Origin: Polytrichum commune
Lineage: Eukaryota > Streptophyta > Polytrichopsida > Polytrichales > Polytrichaceae
Assembly: GCA_950295325.1 (NCBI GenBank)
Contig: OX485806.1
Span: 40,984,001-41,044,000, forward strand
Direction of reading: 5' to 3'
DNA length: 60,000 nt
Shown: positions 57,521 through 60,000 of the stretch, piece after piece
Layout of the letters: each line of letters opens with the position of its first letter
How positions within the stretch are numbered: position 1 is the first letter of the stretch
Notes under the pieces: model-generated
The model's database searches: none
Seen by the model: only the letters and a program-made list of their open reading frames with translations
What the model was told of the DNA's origin: nothing
Made by a program: the position numbers and the translations under genes

Positions 57521-58111
57521 TAATTTTTTTTTTTGAGACAGAAGGCCGACATGCCAACGCTAAAGCACAAGAGGCAGTTGAGCACCTGGCAAGTTTTCCG
57601 TCAAGTTGAGAGGAGATTTCACAGCCGGGATCTTTCCAGCTTATTTGAGGATCTCAACTGAGCTCAAAGATGGTTGTTGTGGTAAGGATCATTATTGTGG
57701 CCTACATTCATAGGAGAATCTAATATGCCTCGGTGAAATCAACCTCTCATTGTGTGGCGCCTTGATATCTCAATGTAAGCATGTCTACTTCAAAGCAACC
57801 AATAAACAAGCTCAATATGTGCATGTATTGAGTGGATTCCGTGGCTAGGCTGGCTATTAGGGAGTTGCGAGGTCCTAGTTTCAAAACCCTTGGCTAACAT
57901 CCTTGCAAAATCAAGCAGGTCTAGGTAGGCCGCATGTAATGTGATGATAGGCCCTCACGCAAGCTCATTAAATTGGGTTTTTTTTTGGTTGGATAGACTT
58001 AGCAGATTATATACAAACCTCCCCAAGTTAATGTTGCTTTGTGGGTGGACACCACCACAAGTTCCGTCTCAATGTAGTAATACTTTGTATTGCAACAAAA
58101 ATGAATGGGAG
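57306..58111. repeat. Intergenic with (TTA)n microsatellite
   Basis: A TTA trinucleotide run lies at about 57490-57522, followed by poly-T. The rest has no supported gene or element. Confidence 0.55.
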
Positions 58112-58566
58112 GGGTTGTTTGCAACATGGACCATGAAGTTGTCCCATGCCAAATGGCCATTCTTCATGGTCACACTCCATGGTCACATTTCTATGCTCAT
58201 ATTCATGAAAATGCAATTTTAAAAGGAGTGACCATGCACCGGAAAACGAATGTGCTAATTTGAAGAAGGTAATAGAAGGGAGGGCACTATTGTATCTACA
58301 TTAATTTTTTGCCCCCTAAAAATAATAAAACGACATTTCTTTGCCATGGTCCCATGACTGTTGTGGCGGGAAAACATCTTTTCCCTCCATTGCAGCAAAA
58401 CCCGTTGGACCATGACAATGACTAGTGTAGTCTTGGAAGTTGGCCTATTGGGGACCTCAAGCTCCATGCTCGCTCTGATATTTCTTCCTTGATATAAACT
58501 GAAGTGGTTCGGAGAAGAGTTCAATAGCCAATCACATAATTTAGAGGAGCAAGGAACAATGTCACG
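58112..58566. mobile_element. Foldback element family F4, copy 4, right end missing
   Basis: The left arm GGGGTTGTTTGCAACATGGA is clear. Near the right, 'gatataaactgaagtggttc' and 'cacataatttagaggagcaa' match the F4 order, but after 'gtcacg' the terminal arm is replaced by sequence starting TGAGGTGACATC. Confidence 0.7.
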
Positions 58567-59334
58567 TGAGGTGACATCGGGGCTAAGTCACGTCAATTTA
58601 GGAGTAAATGGACTCCACTAGGAGTCCATGTGTGTTGGGATGAGTAACGGACTCCATTGGGAGTCCTAGTTAGTTGTTCATCCACTCCATGGATGAACTC
58701 CACATAGGATTGGGGTTGTATGGAGAGGAAGGCCTCTTGACTTGCCATTGTTGTCAAGTCAAGTCTTGTGAGTGTGTTTTGAGAGAGAGAGAGCTTGTTG
58801 TTGCTTTCTCATGGCTATGGTGTAATAGATTATGAGTAAAGCCTTTGCATTCTTTCTCCACCACTTGCACTCTTGGATTCTCCCTTCGTGGAGTGAGAGA
58901 TAGCTTGACTCTTGTGTGTGAATTTTAGAGTTTCTTAAGCTTTGTAAGGAGACATTTTAGTTTCTTAAGCTTGGAGAGAGAAACCCTCATACTTGACAAC
59001 AATTGTTCAAAATTTTCATTTTTGGTTGTATTTCTGAGCCAGAATGGCCCAGTAATGAGAGCAAATGAGTGATACAAGTGTTTGAAAGCTTAGTTTGTCA
59101 TTTCTTGCAACCTTCAAGAAGATTTTGAGAGAAATCTTCCCATTTTTCTTTTGTTGTCTCTTTGTGTTTTCTTCAAGTGTTGATGGTTGAATCTTGAGAT
59201 TCCATTTGGTCTCAAGATTCTCAAGTCACATCATTCTTGCTTGCAATTTGTAAAAGCAAAAGTTTAATTTTTTTAAATCTACAAACAAATACGAACCAAA
59301 CTTCAAATCCGAATTTTTTTTATAATATTTTTTT

Positions 59335-59380
59335 GAGCTCCGGAGCTCCACGGACACTCTTGGAGCTCCTGGAGCTCCAA
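59335..59380. repeat. Cluster of four GAGCTC palindromes
   Basis: The perfect palindrome GAGCTCCGGAGCTC at 59335-59348 is followed within 15 bp by GGAGCTCCTGGAGCTCC, giving four GAGCTC sites in about 45 bp. Confidence 0.85.
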
Positions 59381-59394
59381 TTCTGCACCCCGGG

Positions 59395-59520
59395 CGGCCA
59401 AATCCCGGGCCGGGGGCGGGCGGGCGGCGCCAGCCGGGCCCCGCGGCGAGCTGGCAGCGGGCCGGGGGCGGGCGGGCGGCAGCCAAGCCCAGGTGGCGGG
59501 CGGCGCCAGCCTGGCCCCCC
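59395..59520. repeat. GC-rich block with duplicated G-tract (52 bp period)
   Basis: GGGCCGGGGGCGGGCGGG occurs at 59407 and again at 59459, each followed by a gcggc...gcc segment. Four closely spaced G runs in each copy could form a G-quadruplex (inference). The composition is unlike the AT-rich surroundings. Confidence 0.8.
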
Positions 59521-59529
59521 TTTCAAGGT

Positions 59530-59842
59530 AAGATGTTACTTAATTAGTTAATTTATTAAGTTGGTTAATTAATTAGTTAGTTAGGTTAGTTAACTAACTA
59601 ATTAGGTTAGTTAGTTAATTAATTAATTAGGTTAATTAAGTTAGTTAACTTAATTAGTTAATTAATTACATAATTAGGTTAAGTTAACTAATTTAATTAG
59701 ATTAAGTTAATTAATTTAATTAGATTAAGTTAATTAAGTTAATTAGATTAAGTTAATTAATTTAATTAGATTAAGTTAATTAAGTTAATTAGATTAAGTT
59801 AATTAAGTTAATTAGATTAAGTTAATTAAGTTAATTAATTTT
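59530..59842. repeat. AT-rich minisatellite of TTAATTA(A/G)-type units
   Basis: The stretch is built of 'ttaattagattaag' and 'ttaattaag' units, becoming regular after about 59690 with a ~24 bp higher period (ttaattagattaag + ttaattaag). Self-complementary TTAATTAA words recur throughout. Confidence 0.85.
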
Positions 59843-60000
59843 TTTGTTTTGTTTGTTTTGTTTTTTTTAAAAAAATAAACCGGATTTTTTATTTTTATTT
59901 TATTTTTTACTTTCACTTTCAAATTTGGCATTTCATTGTCACAAACTTTGAGGCTCAAATTTGGGGGCATACTAGCTCCGATTGAAGTGAAATTTGAGCC

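Larger units (their letters stand above)
58567..60000 (+). mobile_element. Probable LTR retrotransposon 5' portion, truncated by window end
   Basis: The junction with a broken F4 element, followed by TGAGGTGACATCGGGG, suggests the left end of an LTR. Downstream are short inverted words around 'ggactccattgggagtcc', a GA run near 58780, T-rich and A-rich alternation, and then the GC-rich block and AT minisatellite. No primer-binding site or coding domain is seen before the window ends, so class and LTR length are unknown. Confidence 0.45.

Noticed and set aside
59226-59551. Gly/Arg/Pro-rich frames in both directions over the GC-rich block
   Set aside because: Produced by duplicated G-tracts. 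They run directly into an AT minisatellite and have no domain.
1-60000. CRISPR arrays, rRNA and tRNA genes
   Set aside because: No regularly spaced repeat-spacer structure and no recognisable rRNA or tRNA sequence. The tandem arrays present have no unique spacers.

Overview
The window looks like nuclear DNA of a land plant. The background is AT-rich and intergenic. It holds one intron-containing, low-complexity host gene and a dense, layered population of plant-type transposons: PIF/Harbinger, hAT-like, Mutator-like and pogo/Tigger-like elements, non-LTR retrotransposon relics, and LTR retrotransposon pieces. No rRNA, tRNA, organellar gene, bacterial operon or CRISPR array was recognised. The species cannot be named from the sequence.

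Layout. 1-3600: AT-rich DNA with a foldback MITE (1600-1840) and an 85-87 bp tandem array split by a hAT-like MITE (2631-2861). 3640-4290: tandem repeats that run into the 3' end of the host gene. 4201-7906 (minus): a three-exon gene for an uncharacterised Ser/Gly/Gln/Asn-rich protein of about 553 aa ending in a CxxC...CxxC pair. 8250-15480: mostly non-coding, with MITEs and a 341 bp direct duplication. 15480-16770 (minus) and 17785-18245 (plus): decayed reverse transcriptase and RNase H remnants. 18633-19921: two more foldback elements. About 20570-29420: a GC-rich island holding an apparently intact PIF/Harbinger transposase (plus) and a convergent Myb/SANT-like trihelix protein (minus), the two genes an autonomous element of this superfamily needs. 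29566-58566: almost entirely nested MITEs, a 5'-truncated LINE, a pogo/Tigger deletion derivative and a solo LTR. 58567-60000: start of what is probably an LTR retrotransposon that leaves the window.

How the parts relate. The 500 bp MITE family (ends GGGCCACTTCACACACGAG, TAA/TTA target duplications) belongs by its target site to the same superfamily as the Harbinger genes at 23.9-26.7 kb. That element could in principle mobilise it, but shared terminal sequence was not found. Nested insertions give a relative order: hAT-like MITEs are older than the 500 bp Harbinger MITEs, the small 'TTAGTGTGGGTTACC' MITEs and a LINE insertion, all of which interrupt copies of them. A ~550 bp foldback family is older than the solo LTR and the terminal LTR element that interrupt it. 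Several insertions are confirmed by exact or near-exact target-site duplications readable in the sequence.
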